Source: Pseudomonas ekonensis
GTDB taxonomy: Bacteria; Pseudomonadota; Gammaproteobacteria; Pseudomonadales; Pseudomonadaceae
Assembly (NCBI RefSeq): GCF_019145435.1
Contig: NZ_JAHSTS010000001.1
Coordinates: 1,068,001-1,132,000 of the forward strand
DNA length: 64,000 nt
Direction of reading: 5' to 3'
The position numbers were made by a program, and so were the translations under genes. This document shows positions 34,953 to 44,971 of the stretch, piece by piece. The first letter of the stretch is position 1. Each line of letters begins with the position of its first letter. The notes under the pieces were generated by a model. That model saw nothing but the letters and a program-made list of their open reading frames with translations. It was not told the origin of the DNA and did not search any database.

Positions 34953-36932
34953 TCACTTGCCTCGTATCAAGCGGCGCAAAACGAACCGGTTGGGATGGCA
35001 GGCTTCGGCAACGGCTTTGGGCAAGGGCAGCGGCTCGTCGTCCAGCCACGCCGCCAGCAGCTCGCCGCACAGCGGTGCGGTGATCAGGCCGCGCGAGCCG
35101 TGCCCGCTGTTGACGTACAGGCCATCGAGCCATGGACAGGGCACCTGCGGCACTTGCCGGGCATCCCTGGCCAGTGCGGCGTAGGCGTGGGCAAAAGCTT
35201 CGCGGTCGGCGAGGGGGCCGACGATGGGCAGGTAGTCGGGGCTGGTGCAGCGAAAGGCTGCGCGGCCCTGGAGGTGGCCGACGTCCTGCCCGTGGATGTT
35301 CAGGCGTGCGGTCAGGTCGGTGGAGATTTCGTCGAGCATCTCCAGGTTGCCCAGGTGTTCGGCGGCGGTCGGGGTCAGGTCGTCGCTGTTGAAGTCGAAA
35401 CTGGCGCCCAGCGTGTGTTCGCCCAGTCGCGCAGGGGCGACGTAGCCCTCGGCGCACACCACGGTCTTCAGCGCCTGGCTCTGCTCCGTTTGCGCCAGGC
35501 GGGTGATCTGCCCGCGAATGCGCTTGAGCGGCAGTTCGGCGCTTTGGGCGAAACGCCGCACGTCGGCGGCGCCGGCCAGCACCACGACCGGTGCGCTGGC
35601 GATCAGGCGATCACCGTCGAAGGCCTGCCATTGGCCGTCGACCTTGCGCAGTTCCAGCACTTCGTGATGGTGCAGCAGTTCGATGTTCGGTTGGTCGGCC
35701 TGGGCCTGGCACAGCGCCGGCGGGTGAACCCAGCCGCCCTCCGGGTAGAACAGGCCACCGTGGGCCAGGCCGATCCCGGCGCGGTCTTGCGCCTGGGGTG
35801 GGTCGAGCCATTGCAGCAGGTCCGGCGGGAAGGCGGCGGCCAGTTGCGCGTGACGCTCGGCCTCCTTGTCGTTGAACGCCAGTTGCAGCACGCCGCAGCC
35901 GTCCCAGTCGGTGCCGCGCTGCAGGCTTTCCAGCAGACGGCGGGTGTAGCCGAATCCGCTGACGATCAACTGCGACAATGCCGTGCCATGGGCCGACAGT
36001 TTCAGGTACAGCACGCCTTGGGGGTTGCCCGATGCCTCCTGCGCCACCGCGCCATGTCGCTCCAGCAGGCTGACCCGCCAGCCCCGGGCCGCGAGGCTGG
36101 CGGCGCTGGCGCAACCGGCGAGCCCGGCGCCGATCACCAGCGCCCGGCGCTCGCCGGTCAACGGTGCCGGGCGGGCGAACCAGGGTTTGTCCGGCGCGGG
36201 GGCGGGCACTTGCGCCGGCCAGCCGAGGAATTCGCCGCGCAGGATCTCCCACTTGTGGCCGATGCCCGGCGTGCGCTTCATCTTGAAGCCCGCCGCGTTG
36301 AGCAGGCGCCGCACCCAGCCGGTGCTGGTGAAGGTGCTGATGGTCGCGCCGGGCGCGGCCAGCCGGGCCAGTTCGGCGAACAGTTCGGCGGTCCACATGT
36401 CCGGGTTCTTCGCCGGCGCGAAACCGTCGAGGAACCAGGCGTCGATCCGGGCGTCCAGCTGCGGCAACTGCTCCAGCGCATCGCCGATCAGCAGGGTGAG
36501 GGTGACCCGCCCGTTGTCCAGCACGATGCGCTGGAACCCTTGATGAATCGCCACATAGCGCTTTTGCAGTTGATCGGCGAAGGTGGCCAGTTCCGGCCAC
36601 AGCGAAAGTGCCCGCTGAAGATCCGCAGGGCTCAGGGGGTACTTTTCGACACTGACGAAATGCAGCCGCGCACCGGCCGGGGCAGACCGTTCGAACAACT
36701 GCCAGGCGCAGAGAAAATTCAGCCCGGTGCCGAACCCGGTCTCGCCGATCACCAGCCTGCCGTTTGCCGGCAACGCGGCGAAGCGCTCGGCCAGGCGGTT
36801 CTGTTCGAGGAACACGTAGCGGGTCTCTTCCAGCCCGGACTGGTCGGAAAAGTACACATCGTCAAAGGCCCGCGAACGCGGGCGTCCCTGGTCGTCCCAG
36901 TCGAGCTGGGCGTGGGGCAGTTCAGGTTTCAT
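34953..36932 (-). CDS. mnmC: Bifunctional tRNA mnm5s2U biosynthesis protein MnmC
   Basis: 659 residues. The N-terminal methyltransferase (MnmC2/MnmD, to about residue 240) has a SAM site, GETGFGTGLNFLCAW. The C-terminal FAD oxidase (MnmC1, from about 265) opens with ALVIGAGLAGCASAASLAARG. It performs the last two steps converting cmnm5s2U34 to mnm5s2U34 in tRNAs for Lys, Glu and Gln. The gene is convergent with the NEL gene; only 18 bases separate the stops. A single-gene transcript is likely. Confidence 0.95.
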   Translation of the reverse strand: MKPELPHAQLDWDDQGRPRSRAFDDVYFSDQSGLEETRYVFLEQNRLAERFAALPANGRLVIGETGFGTGLNFLCAWQLFERSAPAGARLHFVSVEKYPLSPADLQRALSLWPELATFADQLQKRYVAIHQGFQRIVLDNGRVTLTLLIGDALEQLPQLDARIDAWFLDGFAPAKNPDMWTAELFAELARLAAPGATISTFTSTGWVRRLLNAAGFKMKRTPGIGHKWEILRGEFLGWPAQVPAPAPDKPWFARPAPLTGERRALVIGAGLAGCASAASLAARGWRVSLLERHGAVAQEASGNPQGVLYLKLSAHGTALSQLIVSGFGYTRRLLESLQRGTDWDGCGVLQLAFNDKEAERHAQLAAAFPPDLLQWLDPPQAQDRAGIGLAHGGLFYPEGGWVHPPALCQAQADQPNIELLHHHEVLELRKVDGQWQAFDGDRLIASAPVVVLAGAADVRRFAQSAELPLKRIRGQITRLAQTEQSQALKTVVCAEGYVAPARLGEHTLGASFDFNSDDLTPTAAEHLGNLEMLDEISTDLTARLNIHGQDVGHLQGRAAFRCTSPDYLPIVGPLADREAFAHAYAALARDARQVPQVPCPWLDGLYVNSGHGSRGLITAPLCGELLAAWLDDEPLPLPKAVAEACHPNRFVLRRLIRGK

Positions 36933-37104
36933 GGCAGGCTCGGCAACGGCAAGGCCGCCATTCTAGCCGATTGCGCAAAGGCGGCTTGATCCATGGCAAA
37001 CCTTGCGGGCGCAGGTTCACGGACAATCCGCCGCCCGCCGGAATTTCTGTGCCGCGCCGGTGCCTGATCCGCTAGTCTTGCTGAACCCTGGAAGGAGCCG
37101 TCCC

Positions 37105-38619
37105 ATGTTCGAATCCGCTGAAATCGGTCACGCCATCGACAAAGACACCTACGAAGCCGCGGTGCCGGCCCTGCGCGAAGCGCTGCTCGAAGCCCAGTTC
37201 GAACTGCAGCAGCAACGGCGCTTTCCGGTGATCGTCCTGATCAACGGGATCGAGGGGGCCGGCAAGGGCGAAACGGTCAAGCTGCTCAACGAATGGATGG
37301 ATCCGCGCCTGATCGAGGTGCGCACCTTCGATCAACAGACCGACGAGGAACTGGCCCGGCCGCCGGCCTGGCGCTACTGGCGGATGCTGCCGGCCAAGGG
37401 GCGGATGGGCATCTTCTTCGGCAACTGGTACAGCCAGATGCTCCAGGGGCGGGTGCACGGGCTGTTCAAGGATCCGCGGCTGGACCAGGCGATCAACGCC
37501 GCCGAGCGCCTGGAGAAGATGCTCTGCGATGAAGGCGCGTTGATCTTCAAGTTCTGGTTCCACCTGTCCAAGAAGCAGATGAAGGCGCGGCTCAAGGCCC
37601 TGGCCGACGACCCGCTGCACAGCTGGCGGATCAGCCCGCTGGACTGGCAGCAGTCGCAGACCTACGACAAGTTCGTCAAGTACGGCGAACGGGTGCTGCG
37701 CCGCACCAGCCGCGACTACGCGCCTTGGCATGTGATCGAGGGGATGGACGCCCATTACCGCAGCCTGGCGGTGGGCAAGATCCTGCTGGAGGGGCTGCAG
37801 AACGCGCTCAAGCGTCCGGACGTGCACCCGCACGAAGTCAATGCCGCGCCGCTGGGCACGGCCGTCGACCAGATGAACCTGCTCGACAGCCTCGACCTGA
37901 CCCAGTCCCTGGACAAGAAAGACTACGAAGAGCAGCTGATCACCGAACAGGCGCGGCTGTCCGGGCTGATGCGCGACAAGCGCATGCGCCGCCATGCGCT
38001 GGTGGCGGTGTTCGAAGGCAACGACGCGGCCGGCAAGGGCGGGGCGATCCGGCGGGTCGCGGCGGCGCTCGACCCGCGTCAGTACAGCATCGTGCCGATT
38101 GCCGCACCGACCGAAGAGGAGCGTGCGCAGCCGTACCTGTGGCGCTTCTGGCGGCACATCCCGGCACGGGGCAAGTTCACTGTGTTCGACCGCTCCTGGT
38201 ACGGCCGGGTGCTGGTGGAGCGGGTCGAAGGCTTTTGCAGCAAGGCCGACTGGCTGCGGGCCTACGGCGAGATCAACGACTTCGAGGAACAGGTCGCCGA
38301 CGCCGGGGTGATCGTGGTCAAGTTCTGGCTGGCCATCGACAAGGACACCCAGATGGAGCGCTTCCAGGCCCGGGAGGAGATCCCCTTCAAGCGCTTCAAG
38401 ATCACCGAAGACGACTGGCGCAACCGCGACAAGTGGGACGCCTACCGCGCGGCGGTGGGCGACATGGTCGACCGCACCAGCACCGAGGTCTCGCCGTGGA
38501 CGCTGGTCGAGGCCAACGACAAGCGCTGGGCCCGGGTCAAGGTGCTGCGCACGATCAACCGGGCGCTGGAGGAGGCGTTCGAAAAGTCCGACCGCCGGGA
38601 GAAGAAGCACAAGAGCTGA
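37105..38619 (+). CDS. pap: Polyphosphate:AMP phosphotransferase
   Basis: Transfers phosphate from polyphosphate to AMP, making ADP. The 504-residue protein has two fused PPK2 domains, each with a P-loop: NGIEGAGKGETVKLLNEW (about residue 50) and EGNDAAGKGGAIRRV (about residue 305). The second domain also shows FDRSWYGRVLVERVEGF, the lid motif, and is the catalytic one in the family. ATG 37105 follows GGAAGGAG; a longer frame upstream is not supported. Confidence 0.94.
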   Translation: MFESAEIGHAIDKDTYEAAVPALREALLEAQFELQQQRRFPVIVLINGIEGAGKGETVKLLNEWMDPRLIEVRTFDQQTDEELARPPAWRYWRMLPAKGRMGIFFGNWYSQMLQGRVHGLFKDPRLDQAINAAERLEKMLCDEGALIFKFWFHLSKKQMKARLKALADDPLHSWRISPLDWQQSQTYDKFVKYGERVLRRTSRDYAPWHVIEGMDAHYRSLAVGKILLEGLQNALKRPDVHPHEVNAAPLGTAVDQMNLLDSLDLTQSLDKKDYEEQLITEQARLSGLMRDKRMRRHALVAVFEGNDAAGKGGAIRRVAAALDPRQYSIVPIAAPTEEERAQPYLWRFWRHIPARGKFTVFDRSWYGRVLVERVEGFCSKADWLRAYGEINDFEEQVADAGVIVVKFWLAIDKDTQMERFQAREEIPFKRFKITEDDWRNRDKWDAYRAAVGDMVDRTSTEVSPWTLVEANDKRWARVKVLRTINRALEEAFEKSDRREKKHKS

Positions 38620-38718
38620 ACCGATGGGCACGCATACGCCGGGTGAATGATCGTCGCGGCAGGTCTCGGGGTGGACTTATGCTCGAAACCACTCCCGACC
38701 GACTCAATGAGGTGTGCG

Positions 38719-39903
38719 ATGCGTGAAGTGGTGATCGTCGACAGCGTCCGGACCGGCCTGGCCAAGTCCTTTCGCGGCAAGTTCAATATGACCCGTCCCG
38801 ATGACATGGCGGCCCATTGCGTCAATGCGTTGCTCACCCGCAACGACATCGACCCGGCCAGCGTCGAGGACTGCATCGTCGGCGCCGGCTCCAACGAAGG
38901 CGCCCAGGGCCACAACATCGGCCGCAACGTGGCGGTGCTGTCGCGCCTGGGCACCGGCACCGCCGGCATGACCCTCAACCGCTTCTGCTCGTCCGGCCTG
39001 CAGGCGATCGCGATCGCGGCCAACCAGATCGCTTCCGGCTGCAGCGACATCATCGTGGCCGGCGGCGTCGAGTCGATCAGCCTGACCCTCAAGAGCGTCA
39101 ACACCGACCACCTGATCAACCCGCTGCTCAAGCAACGGGTGCCGGGCATCTATCACACCATGGGCCAGACCGCCGAAACGGTGGCCCGGCGCTATGGCGT
39201 CACCCGCGAAGCGCAGGACCGCTATGCGCTGCAAAGCCAGCTGCGCACCGCCCAGGCCCAGGCGGCGGGGCTGTTCGACGATGAGATCGTGCCGATGGCG
39301 GTGAAGTACCGGGTCGAGGACAAGGCCACCGGCGCCGGGCAGATCCTCGACGGCATTGTCGACCGCGACGACTGCAACCGCCCCGACACCACCTACGAAA
39401 GCCTGGCCGGGCTCAAACCGGTGTTCGCCGAGGACGGTTCGGTGACCGCCGGCAACTCGTCGCAACTGTCCGACGGCGCGTCGATGACCCTGGTGATGAG
39501 CCTGGAGAAGGCCTTGCGGTTGGGGCTCAAGCCCAAGGCGTTTTTCCGCGGCTTCACCGTGGCCGGCTGCGAGCCGGACGAAATGGGCATCGGCCCGGTG
39601 TTCTCGGTGCCGAAACTGCTCAAGGCCAAGGGCCTGCAAGTGGCGGACATCGATCTGTGGGAGCTCAACGAGGCGTTCGCCTCGCAGTGCCTGTACAGCC
39701 GCGACCGGCTGGAGATCGACAACGAGCGGTACAACGTCAACGGCGGTTCGATTTCCATCGGCCATCCGTTCGGCATGACCGGGTCGCGTCAGGTCGGGCA
39801 TCTGGTGCGCGAACTGCAGCGGCGCAACCTGCGTTACGGGATCGTCACCATGTGCGTGGGGGGCGGGATGGGGGCGACCGGGCTGTTCGAGGCGGTGCGC
39901 TGA
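38719..39903 (+). CDS. Thiolase family protein (acyl-CoA acetyltransferase)
   Basis: 394 residues. The nucleophile Cys90 lies in NRFCSSGLQAI. The later NEAFASQ, GHPFGMTGSRQ and CVGGGMGA carry the remaining His and Cys catalytic residues, so it is an active thiolase by motif. Degradative versus biosynthetic role is not clear; the CSSGLQAIA form resembles fatty-acid or sterol-type thiolases. ATG 38719 has TGAGGTG upstream. No other beta-oxidation genes adjoin. Confidence 0.92.
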   Translation: MREVVIVDSVRTGLAKSFRGKFNMTRPDDMAAHCVNALLTRNDIDPASVEDCIVGAGSNEGAQGHNIGRNVAVLSRLGTGTAGMTLNRFCSSGLQAIAIAANQIASGCSDIIVAGGVESISLTLKSVNTDHLINPLLKQRVPGIYHTMGQTAETVARRYGVTREAQDRYALQSQLRTAQAQAAGLFDDEIVPMAVKYRVEDKATGAGQILDGIVDRDDCNRPDTTYESLAGLKPVFAEDGSVTAGNSSQLSDGASMTLVMSLEKALRLGLKPKAFFRGFTVAGCEPDEMGIGPVFSVPKLLKAKGLQVADIDLWELNEAFASQCLYSRDRLEIDNERYNVNGGSISIGHPFGMTGSRQVGHLVRELQRRNLRYGIVTMCVGGGMGATGLFEAVR

Positions 39904-39958
39904 GCTGAGCGATTGAATCTGCCTGCGGCGACCCGACGGGCTCCCTCGCCAAAGAGGC

Positions 39959-40147
39959 CTATGCGGATTGCAGTTGCATTCGCGCAATGTAGGCGCGGAT
40001 CTCCTGCTGCGCCTTCTCCAGGCTGTCGAACGGCCCTTCGAGGGTGTTTTCCCGGGTGCTGAAGAACAGTTCGCCGTTGACCCGGCACAGCCGGTCGCTG
40101 CGAAAGTGCATGGCGGGTGCCGGATCCTGGACGCGCATGCCGTACAT
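39959..40147 (-). CDS. DUF6316 small protein
   Basis: 62 residues, start ATG 40147 with CAGGAG upstream. The sequence begins MYGMRVQDPAPAMHFRSDRL and continues through NGELFFSTRENTLEGPFDSL to a helical end (EKAQQEIRAYIARMQL), a pattern I associate with DUF6316 proteins of Pseudomonas. Function is unknown. A much longer frame upstream has no coding character and is not used. Confidence 0.75.
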   Translation of the reverse strand: MYGMRVQDPAPAMHFRSDRLCRVNGELFFSTRENTLEGPFDSLEKAQQEIRAYIARMQLQSA

Positions 40148-40355
40148 GGTGGGTCTCCTGGAGGGGGCGCTGGAAGGATCCGATGAGCTTATGCCTGAAG
40201 CACTTGGCGCGCCCGCCGAGCCGATCAACGGGCGTGCGTCAATATTGCGCTGCGACCTGCACAGTTCCGTTTGCGGCCTGACCCCAACTGTCCCTGTGTC
40301 GCGCCGGCCGCCGCGCCTAGAATGAGCGCACTCGTCAGTCGCATTCGGGGTACTC

Positions 40356-41315
40356 ATGCACATTTCATCGGGCCGTTGGGTGTACGGCATGTTCCTGGCC
40401 TTGCTGACCGCGTTCCTGTGGGGAATCCTGCCGATCAAGCTCAAGCAGGTGCTGGTGGCGATGGATCCGGTCACGGTGACCTGGTTCCGCCTGCTGGTCT
40501 CCGGCGGTTGCCTGTTCGTCTACCTGGCGGCCACCCGGCGCCTGCCCAGCCGCAAGGCGCTCGGGCCCAAGGGCGGCTGGCTGGTGCTGATGGCGGTGCT
40601 CGGGCTGGTGGGCAACTACGTGCTGTACCTGATGGGCCTGAACCTGCTCAGTCCGGGCACGGCGCAGCTGGTGGTGCAGATGGGGCCGATCATGCTGCTG
40701 ATCGCCAGCCTCTTCGTGTTCAAGGAGCGCTTCAGCATCGGCCAGGGCATCGGCCTGGCGGTGCTGCTGATCGGTTTTGCGCTGTTTTTCAACCAGCGCC
40801 TGGCGGAGCTGCTGACGTCATTGTCCGACTACACCGCCGGCGTCCTGCTGGTGCTGCTGGCCTCGACCGTGTGGACGTTCTACGCGCTGGGCCAGAAGCA
40901 GCTGCTGACCGTGTGGAACTCGCTGCAGGTAATGATGGTGATCTATCTGTTCTGCGCCTTGCTGCTCACGCCGTGGGTGCATCCTCTGGAGGCGCTCAGC
41001 CTCAGCCCGTTGCAGGGTTGGCTGCTGCTGGCGTGCTGCATGAACACCCTGATCGCCTACGGTGCGTTCGCCGAGGCGCTGGCGCATTGGGAGGCGTCGC
41101 GGGTCAGCGCGACGTTGGCGATCACGCCGCTGGTGACGTTCGGCGCGGTAGCGGTGGCGGCCTGGTGGTGGCCTGACTACGTGCACGCCGAGCAGATCAA
41201 CCTGCTGGCGTACGGCGGGGCGGTGCTGGTGGTGCTGGGGTCGGCGCTGGTGGCCCTGGGGCCTTCGCTGATCGCCGGGCTCAAGGCGCGGCGGGCCAAG
41301 GTCGTGCCGGGCTGA
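40356..41315 (+). CDS. DMT/EamA family transporter
   Basis: 319 residues with about ten membrane helices in two EamA repeats (first near FLALLTAFLWGILPIKL, second near LLVLLASTVWTFYALGQKQ). The family exports or imports metabolites such as amino acids. The substrate is unknown. The gene stands alone after the DUF6316 gene, and REP sequences follow it. Confidence 0.88.
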   Translation: MHISSGRWVYGMFLALLTAFLWGILPIKLKQVLVAMDPVTVTWFRLLVSGGCLFVYLAATRRLPSRKALGPKGGWLVLMAVLGLVGNYVLYLMGLNLLSPGTAQLVVQMGPIMLLIASLFVFKERFSIGQGIGLAVLLIGFALFFNQRLAELLTSLSDYTAGVLLVLLASTVWTFYALGQKQLLTVWNSLQVMMVIYLFCALLLTPWVHPLEALSLSPLQGWLLLACCMNTLIAYGAFAEALAHWEASRVSATLAITPLVTFGAVAVAAWWWPDYVHAEQINLLAYGGAVLVVLGSALVALGPSLIAGLKARRAKVVPG

Positions 41316-41336
41316 GCGGGCCCCTCGCCGACGCTG

Positions 41337-41428
41337 TCGCCGGCAGGCTGGCTCCTGCAGAAGACCTGGGTGAATGCAGCCTTTGTGTTCACCGCAGAAC
41401 CCTGTGGGAACCAGCCTGCCGGCGATGG
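41337..41428. repeat. Inverted REP pair (REPIN)
   Basis: TCGCCGGCAGGCTGGCTCCT (41337-41356) and the inverse AACCAGCCTGCCGGCGATGG (41409-41428) form opposed REP sequences separated by about 50 bases, between convergent genes. Confidence 0.7.
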
Positions 41429-41439
41429 CGCCGCAAGGA

Positions 41440-42834
41440 TCAGCCCTTGGCCCCGGCCTCCAGCATGTTCTCCGGCCGCACCCAGGCATCGAACTGCTCA
41501 TCGGTCAGGTAACCGAGCTGCAACGCCGCCTCACGCAAGGTCAGCCCTTCGCTGTAGGCCTTCTTGGCGATTTCCGCCGACTTGTCGTAGCCGATGTGCG
41601 GGTTCAGGGCCGTCACCAGCATCAGGCCGCGCTCCAGGTGTTCCGCCATTTTCTCGGCATCCGGCTCCAGTCCGGCGATGCAGTGCTGCTGGAAGTTGCT
41701 GCAGCCGTCGCCCAGCAGGCGGATCGATTGCAGCAGGTTGTGGATGATCACCGGCTTGAACACGTTCAGTTGCAGGTGGCCTTGGCTGGCGGCGAAGCCG
41801 ATCGCCACGTCGTTGCCCAGCACCTGGCAGGCGAGCATCGACAGCGCTTCGCATTGGGTCGGGTTGACCTTGCCGGGCATGATCGAACTGCCCGGCTCGT
41901 TGGCCGGCAGCTTCACTTCGGCGAAGCCTGCACGGGGGCCGGAGCCGAGCAGGCGCAGGTCGTTGGCGATCTTCATCAGGGCCACGGCGAGGGTCTTCAG
42001 GGCGCCGGACAAGGTGGTCAGCGGCTCGTGGCCGGCGAGGGCGGCGAACTTGTTCGGCGCAGTGACGAACGGCAGCCCGGACAGCGCCGCCAGTTCCGCC
42101 GCGATGGCTTCGGCGAAACCGTGGGGCGAGTTCAGGCCGGTGCCGACGGCCGTGCCGCCCTGGGCCAGTTCGCACACCGCCGGCAGGGCGGCGCGGATCG
42201 CCCGCTCGGCGTAGTCCAGTTGGGCGATGAAGCCGGAAATCTCCTGGCCGAAGGTGATCGGCGTGGCGTCCATCATGTGGGTGCGGCCGGTCTTGACCAG
42301 CTTCAGGTGCCGCGCCGACAGCTCCGCCAGGCCGCCGGACAGTTCGGCGATGGCCGGCAGCAACTGGCCCTGCACCGCCTGGGCCGTGGCGATGTGCATG
42401 GCGGTGGGGAAGCAGTCGTTGGAGCTCTGGGAGCGGTTGACGTGATCGTTCGGGTGCACCGGCAGCTTGCCGCCGCGCGGGTTGCCGGCCAGTTCGTTGG
42501 CGCGGCCGGCGATCACTTCGTTGACGTTCATGTTGCTCTGGGTGCCGCTGCCGGTCTGCCAGACCACCAGCGGGAACTGGTCGTCGTGCTGGCCGTCGAG
42601 CACTTCGTCGGCGGCCTGTTCGATCAGGCGGGCGATGTCGGCGGGCAGGTCGCCGTTGCGGTCGTTGACCCGGGCGGCGGCTTTCTTGACCAACGCCAGG
42701 GCGTGCAGCACCGGCAGCGGCATGCGCTCCTGGCCGATGGCGAAGTTGATCAGCGAGCGTTGCGTCTGAGCGCCCCAGTAAGCGTCGTCCGGGACTTCGA
42801 TCTGGCCCAGGCTGTCGGTTTCGATACGGCTCAT
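41440..42834 (-). CDS. fumC: Class II fumarate hydratase
   Basis: Interconverts fumarate and malate in the TCA cycle without an iron-sulphur cluster. The 464 residues include [16 protein letters not shown], the active-site His in [11 protein letters not shown], and the superfamily signature [18 protein letters not shown] 42834 is chosen over 42843 because GGAG lies at the proper distance and the protein then begins [10 protein letters not shown] like known FumC. It appears to be a single-gene transcript. Confidence 0.96.
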   Translation of the reverse strand: MSRIETDSLGQIEVPDDAYWGAQTQRSLINFAIGQERMPLPVLHALALVKKAAARVNDRNGDLPADIARLIEQAADEVLDGQHDDQFPLVVWQTGSGTQSNMNVNEVIAGRANELAGNPRGGKLPVHPNDHVNRSQSSNDCFPTAMHIATAQAVQGQLLPAIAELSGGLAELSARHLKLVKTGRTHMMDATPITFGQEISGFIAQLDYAERAIRAALPAVCELAQGGTAVGTGLNSPHGFAEAIAAELAALSGLPFVTAPNKFAALAGHEPLTTLSGALKTLAVALMKIANDLRLLGSGPRAGFAEVKLPANEPGSSIMPGKVNPTQCEALSMLACQVLGNDVAIGFAASQGHLQLNVFKPVIIHNLLQSIRLLGDGCSNFQQHCIAGLEPDAEKMAEHLERGLMLVTALNPHIGYDKSAEIAKKAYSEGLTLREAALQLGYLTDEQFDAWVRPENMLEAGAKG

Positions 42835-43027
42835 CGTGCACACTCCTGTCGGTCTGATTTGCGCTGTTTAGGCCGGCTTCGGCCAGGGGGGTTCCATCGG
42901 ATCGATTGTTGACCGGTCACGCCCGCCAGGCAAGCGCGGCAAGGCCCGGGGGTTGAGCCTCGATGTTAATCAGGCGCAGAATGGTCGCCCTTGGGGTTTT
43001 ACCTCGCCTGCTAGAAAAGGAAACTCG

Positions 43028-43549
43028 ATGACTCGTCTTCGTGCCATCTGTACCGCGGTTGCCCTGGTCTGCGCCAGCGGCCAGGTGCTTGCCGACACCG
43101 CCAGCCACAACGCCAGTGCCGAAGCTTTCCTGACCCTGGCGCACGCCGACAAGCTGGGCACTCCGGTGTACATGCAAGTGCAGCAGATGTTCGCCCAGCG
43201 CTTTGAACAGACCAAGGCGCCGGAATCCAAGAAAGCCGTGCTGGAGACCTACCAGGCCAAGGCCAACGCCGCCCTGGATCAGGCCATCGGCTGGAACAAG
43301 CTGAAGCCGGACATGGTCAAGCTCTACACCAGCAACTTCAGCGAATCCGAACTCAAGGACCTGGTGGCGTTCTACCAGTCGCCGCTGGGCAAGAAAGTCC
43401 TGGAAAAGATGCCGCAACTGACCCAGCAATCGGCCCAGATGACCCAGGCCAAGCTGGAAAGCGCCGTGCCGGTGGTCAACAAGCTGCTGGACGACATGAC
43501 CAACGAGCTGGCCCCGAAAGGCGCGGCGCCGGCCAAGAAAAAGCCGTAA
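43028..43549 (+). CDS. DUF2059 secreted protein
   Basis: 173 residues with a signal peptide (RLRAICTAVALVCASGQVLAD). The mature part shows the DUF2059 pattern, including YTSNFSESELKDLVAFYQSPLGKKVLEKMP. The end is Ala/Lys/Pro-rich. These periplasmic helical proteins have no defined function. ATG 43028 has AAGGAAA upstream. The bolA gene follows after 12 bases and may share the message. Confidence 0.88.
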   Translation: MTRLRAICTAVALVCASGQVLADTASHNASAEAFLTLAHADKLGTPVYMQVQQMFAQRFEQTKAPESKKAVLETYQAKANAALDQAIGWNKLKPDMVKLYTSNFSESELKDLVAFYQSPLGKKVLEKMPQLTQQSAQMTQAKLESAVPVVNKLLDDMTNELAPKGAAPAKKKP

Positions 43550-43561
43550 GCGGAGTCCGTG

Positions 43562-43855
43562 ATGACCATGCAACAACGCATCGAATCGACGCTGGCCCTG
43601 CTTCAGCCTGAACACCTGCAGGTGCTGGACGAAAGCCACATGCACAGCCGCGGCCTGCAGACCCACTTCAAGGCTGTGGTGGTCAGCGCCCAGTTCGAGG
43701 GCCTGAACCGGGTCAAGCGCCACCAGAAGGTCTACGGCACGCTCGGCGAGCTGATGGGCGAGTTCCATGCGTTGGCGCTGCACACCTACACCCCGCAGGA
43801 ATGGGCAGAGGTCGGGGCCGCCCCGGCGTCGCCGACCTGTGCAGGGGGGCATTGA
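43562..43855 (+). CDS. BolA family protein
   Basis: 97 residues: MQQRIESTLALLQPEHLQVLDESHMH, then SRGLQTHFKAVVVSAQFEG and HALALHTYTPQEWA, the BolA fold. Conserved histidines (DESHMHS and ALHTYTP) can ligate a shared 2Fe-2S cluster with a monothiol glutaredoxin. BolA proteins act in iron-sulphur trafficking, shape and stress control. ATG 43562 is preferred over the adjacent GTG 43559. Confidence 0.92.
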   Translation: MTMQQRIESTLALLQPEHLQVLDESHMHSRGLQTHFKAVVVSAQFEGLNRVKRHQKVYGTLGELMGEFHALALHTYTPQEWAEVGAAPASPTCAGGH

Positions 43856-43863
43856 GGCAGCCG

Positions 43864-43923
43864 CAAGTTTTAAGCTGCAAGCGGCAAGCGCAAGCACGGC
43901 GATCGGCTTGTAGCTTGCCGCTC
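43864..43923. repeat. Inverted repeat element of the AGC-GGCAAGC type
   Basis: AGCGGCAAGCGCAAGC (43880-43895) faces GCTTGTAGCTTGCCGCT (43906-43922), an imperfect inverted repeat. Similar AAGCTGCAAGC-rich tracts occur widely between Pseudomonas genes. Confidence 0.55.
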
Positions 43924-43949
43924 ATGGCTGCTCCTTTGCTACAATCCGC

Positions 43950-43979
43950 AACGCGCCGCTGACCCGGCGCGTTTTTTTT
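43950..43979 (+). terminator. Rho-independent terminator between bolA and trhO
   Basis: ACGCGCC and GGCGCGT form a seven-pair stem with a seven-base loop, followed by eight T. It separates bolA from trhO. Confidence 0.8.
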
Positions 43980-44026
43980 CGCATCCGGTTCACCCTTTGC
44001 GAGGGTAGCCACCTGGAGAGACACCC

Positions 44027-44968
44027 ATGACACAACCGATTGTCGTGGCGGCACTGTATAAGTTCGTCACCCTCGAAAATTACGTCGACCTGCGCGAGCC
44101 GCTGCTCAAGGCCATGCTCGACAACGGCATCAAAGGCACCCTGCTGATCGCCGAGGAAGGCATCAACGGCACCGTGTCCGGCAGCCGTGAAGGCATCGAC
44201 GGGCTGCTGGCCTGGCTGCGCGACGACCCGCGCATGGTCGACATCGACCACAAAGAGTCGTACTGCGACGAGCAGCCGTTCTACCGCACCAAGGTCAAGC
44301 TCAAGAAAGAGATCGTGACCCTGGGCGTCCCGGGCGTCGACCCGAACAAGAAGGTCGGCACCTACGTCGAGCCGCAGGACTGGAACGCGCTGATCAGCGA
44401 CCCCGAGGTGCTGCTGATCGACACCCGCAACGACTACGAAGTGTCGATCGGCACCTTCGAAGGCGCCATCGACCCGAAGACCACGACCTTCCGCGAGTTC
44501 CCGGAGTACATCAAGGCGCATTTCGACCCGGCCGTGCACAAGAAGGTCGCGATGTTCTGCACCGGCGGCATCCGCTGCGAGAAGGCCTCGAGCTACATGC
44601 TGGGCGAAGGCTTCGAAGAGGTCTACCACCTCAAGGGCGGGATCCTGAAGTACCTCGAAGAGGTGCCGCAGGAAGAGACCAAGTGGCAGGGCGACTGCTT
44701 TGTGTTCGACAACCGCGTCACCGTGCGCCATGACCTGAGCGAAGGCGACTACGACCAGTGCCACGCCTGCCGCAACCCGGTGAGCGTCGAGGATCGCGCC
44801 TCCGAGCACTACGTGGCCGGGATCAGTTGCCCGCACTGCTGGGACACCCTCAGCGAGAAGACCCGCCGCAGCGCCATCGACCGGCAAAAGCAGATCGAAC
44901 TGGCCAAGGCGCGCAACATGCCGCACCCGATCGGCTACAACTATAAGCAAGCATCCACCGAGGCCTGA
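44027..44968 (+). CDS. trhO: tRNA uridine(34) hydroxylase (rhodanese family)
   Basis: 313 residues. An N-terminal UPF0176 domain ([19 protein letters not shown]) precedes a rhodanese domain with active Cys in [18 protein letters not shown]-terminal cysteine-rich stretch follows, with C-H-A-C-R-N-P and SCPHCWDTL. TrhO hydroxylates U34 of tRNAs on the way to cmo5U or mo5U. ATG 44027 follows TGGAGAG. The DsbA-like gene starts three bases after its stop. Confidence 0.94.
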   Translation: MTQPIVVAALYKFVTLENYVDLREPLLKAMLDNGIKGTLLIAEEGINGTVSGSREGIDGLLAWLRDDPRMVDIDHKESYCDEQPFYRTKVKLKKEIVTLGVPGVDPNKKVGTYVEPQDWNALISDPEVLLIDTRNDYEVSIGTFEGAIDPKTTTFREFPEYIKAHFDPAVHKKVAMFCTGGIRCEKASSYMLGEGFEEVYHLKGGILKYLEEVPQEETKWQGDCFVFDNRVTVRHDLSEGDYDQCHACRNPVSVEDRASEHYVAGISCPHCWDTLSEKTRRSAIDRQKQIELAKARNMPHPIGYNYKQASTEA

Positions 44969-44971
44969 ACC

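Noticed and set aside
34935..36989. 684-residue frame opposite mnmC
   Set aside because: It mirrors mnmC codons; no domain and no ribosome site.
40148..40474. N-terminal extension of the DUF6316 gene
   Set aside because: A strong ribosome site precedes ATG 40147, and the upstream residues lack coding character.
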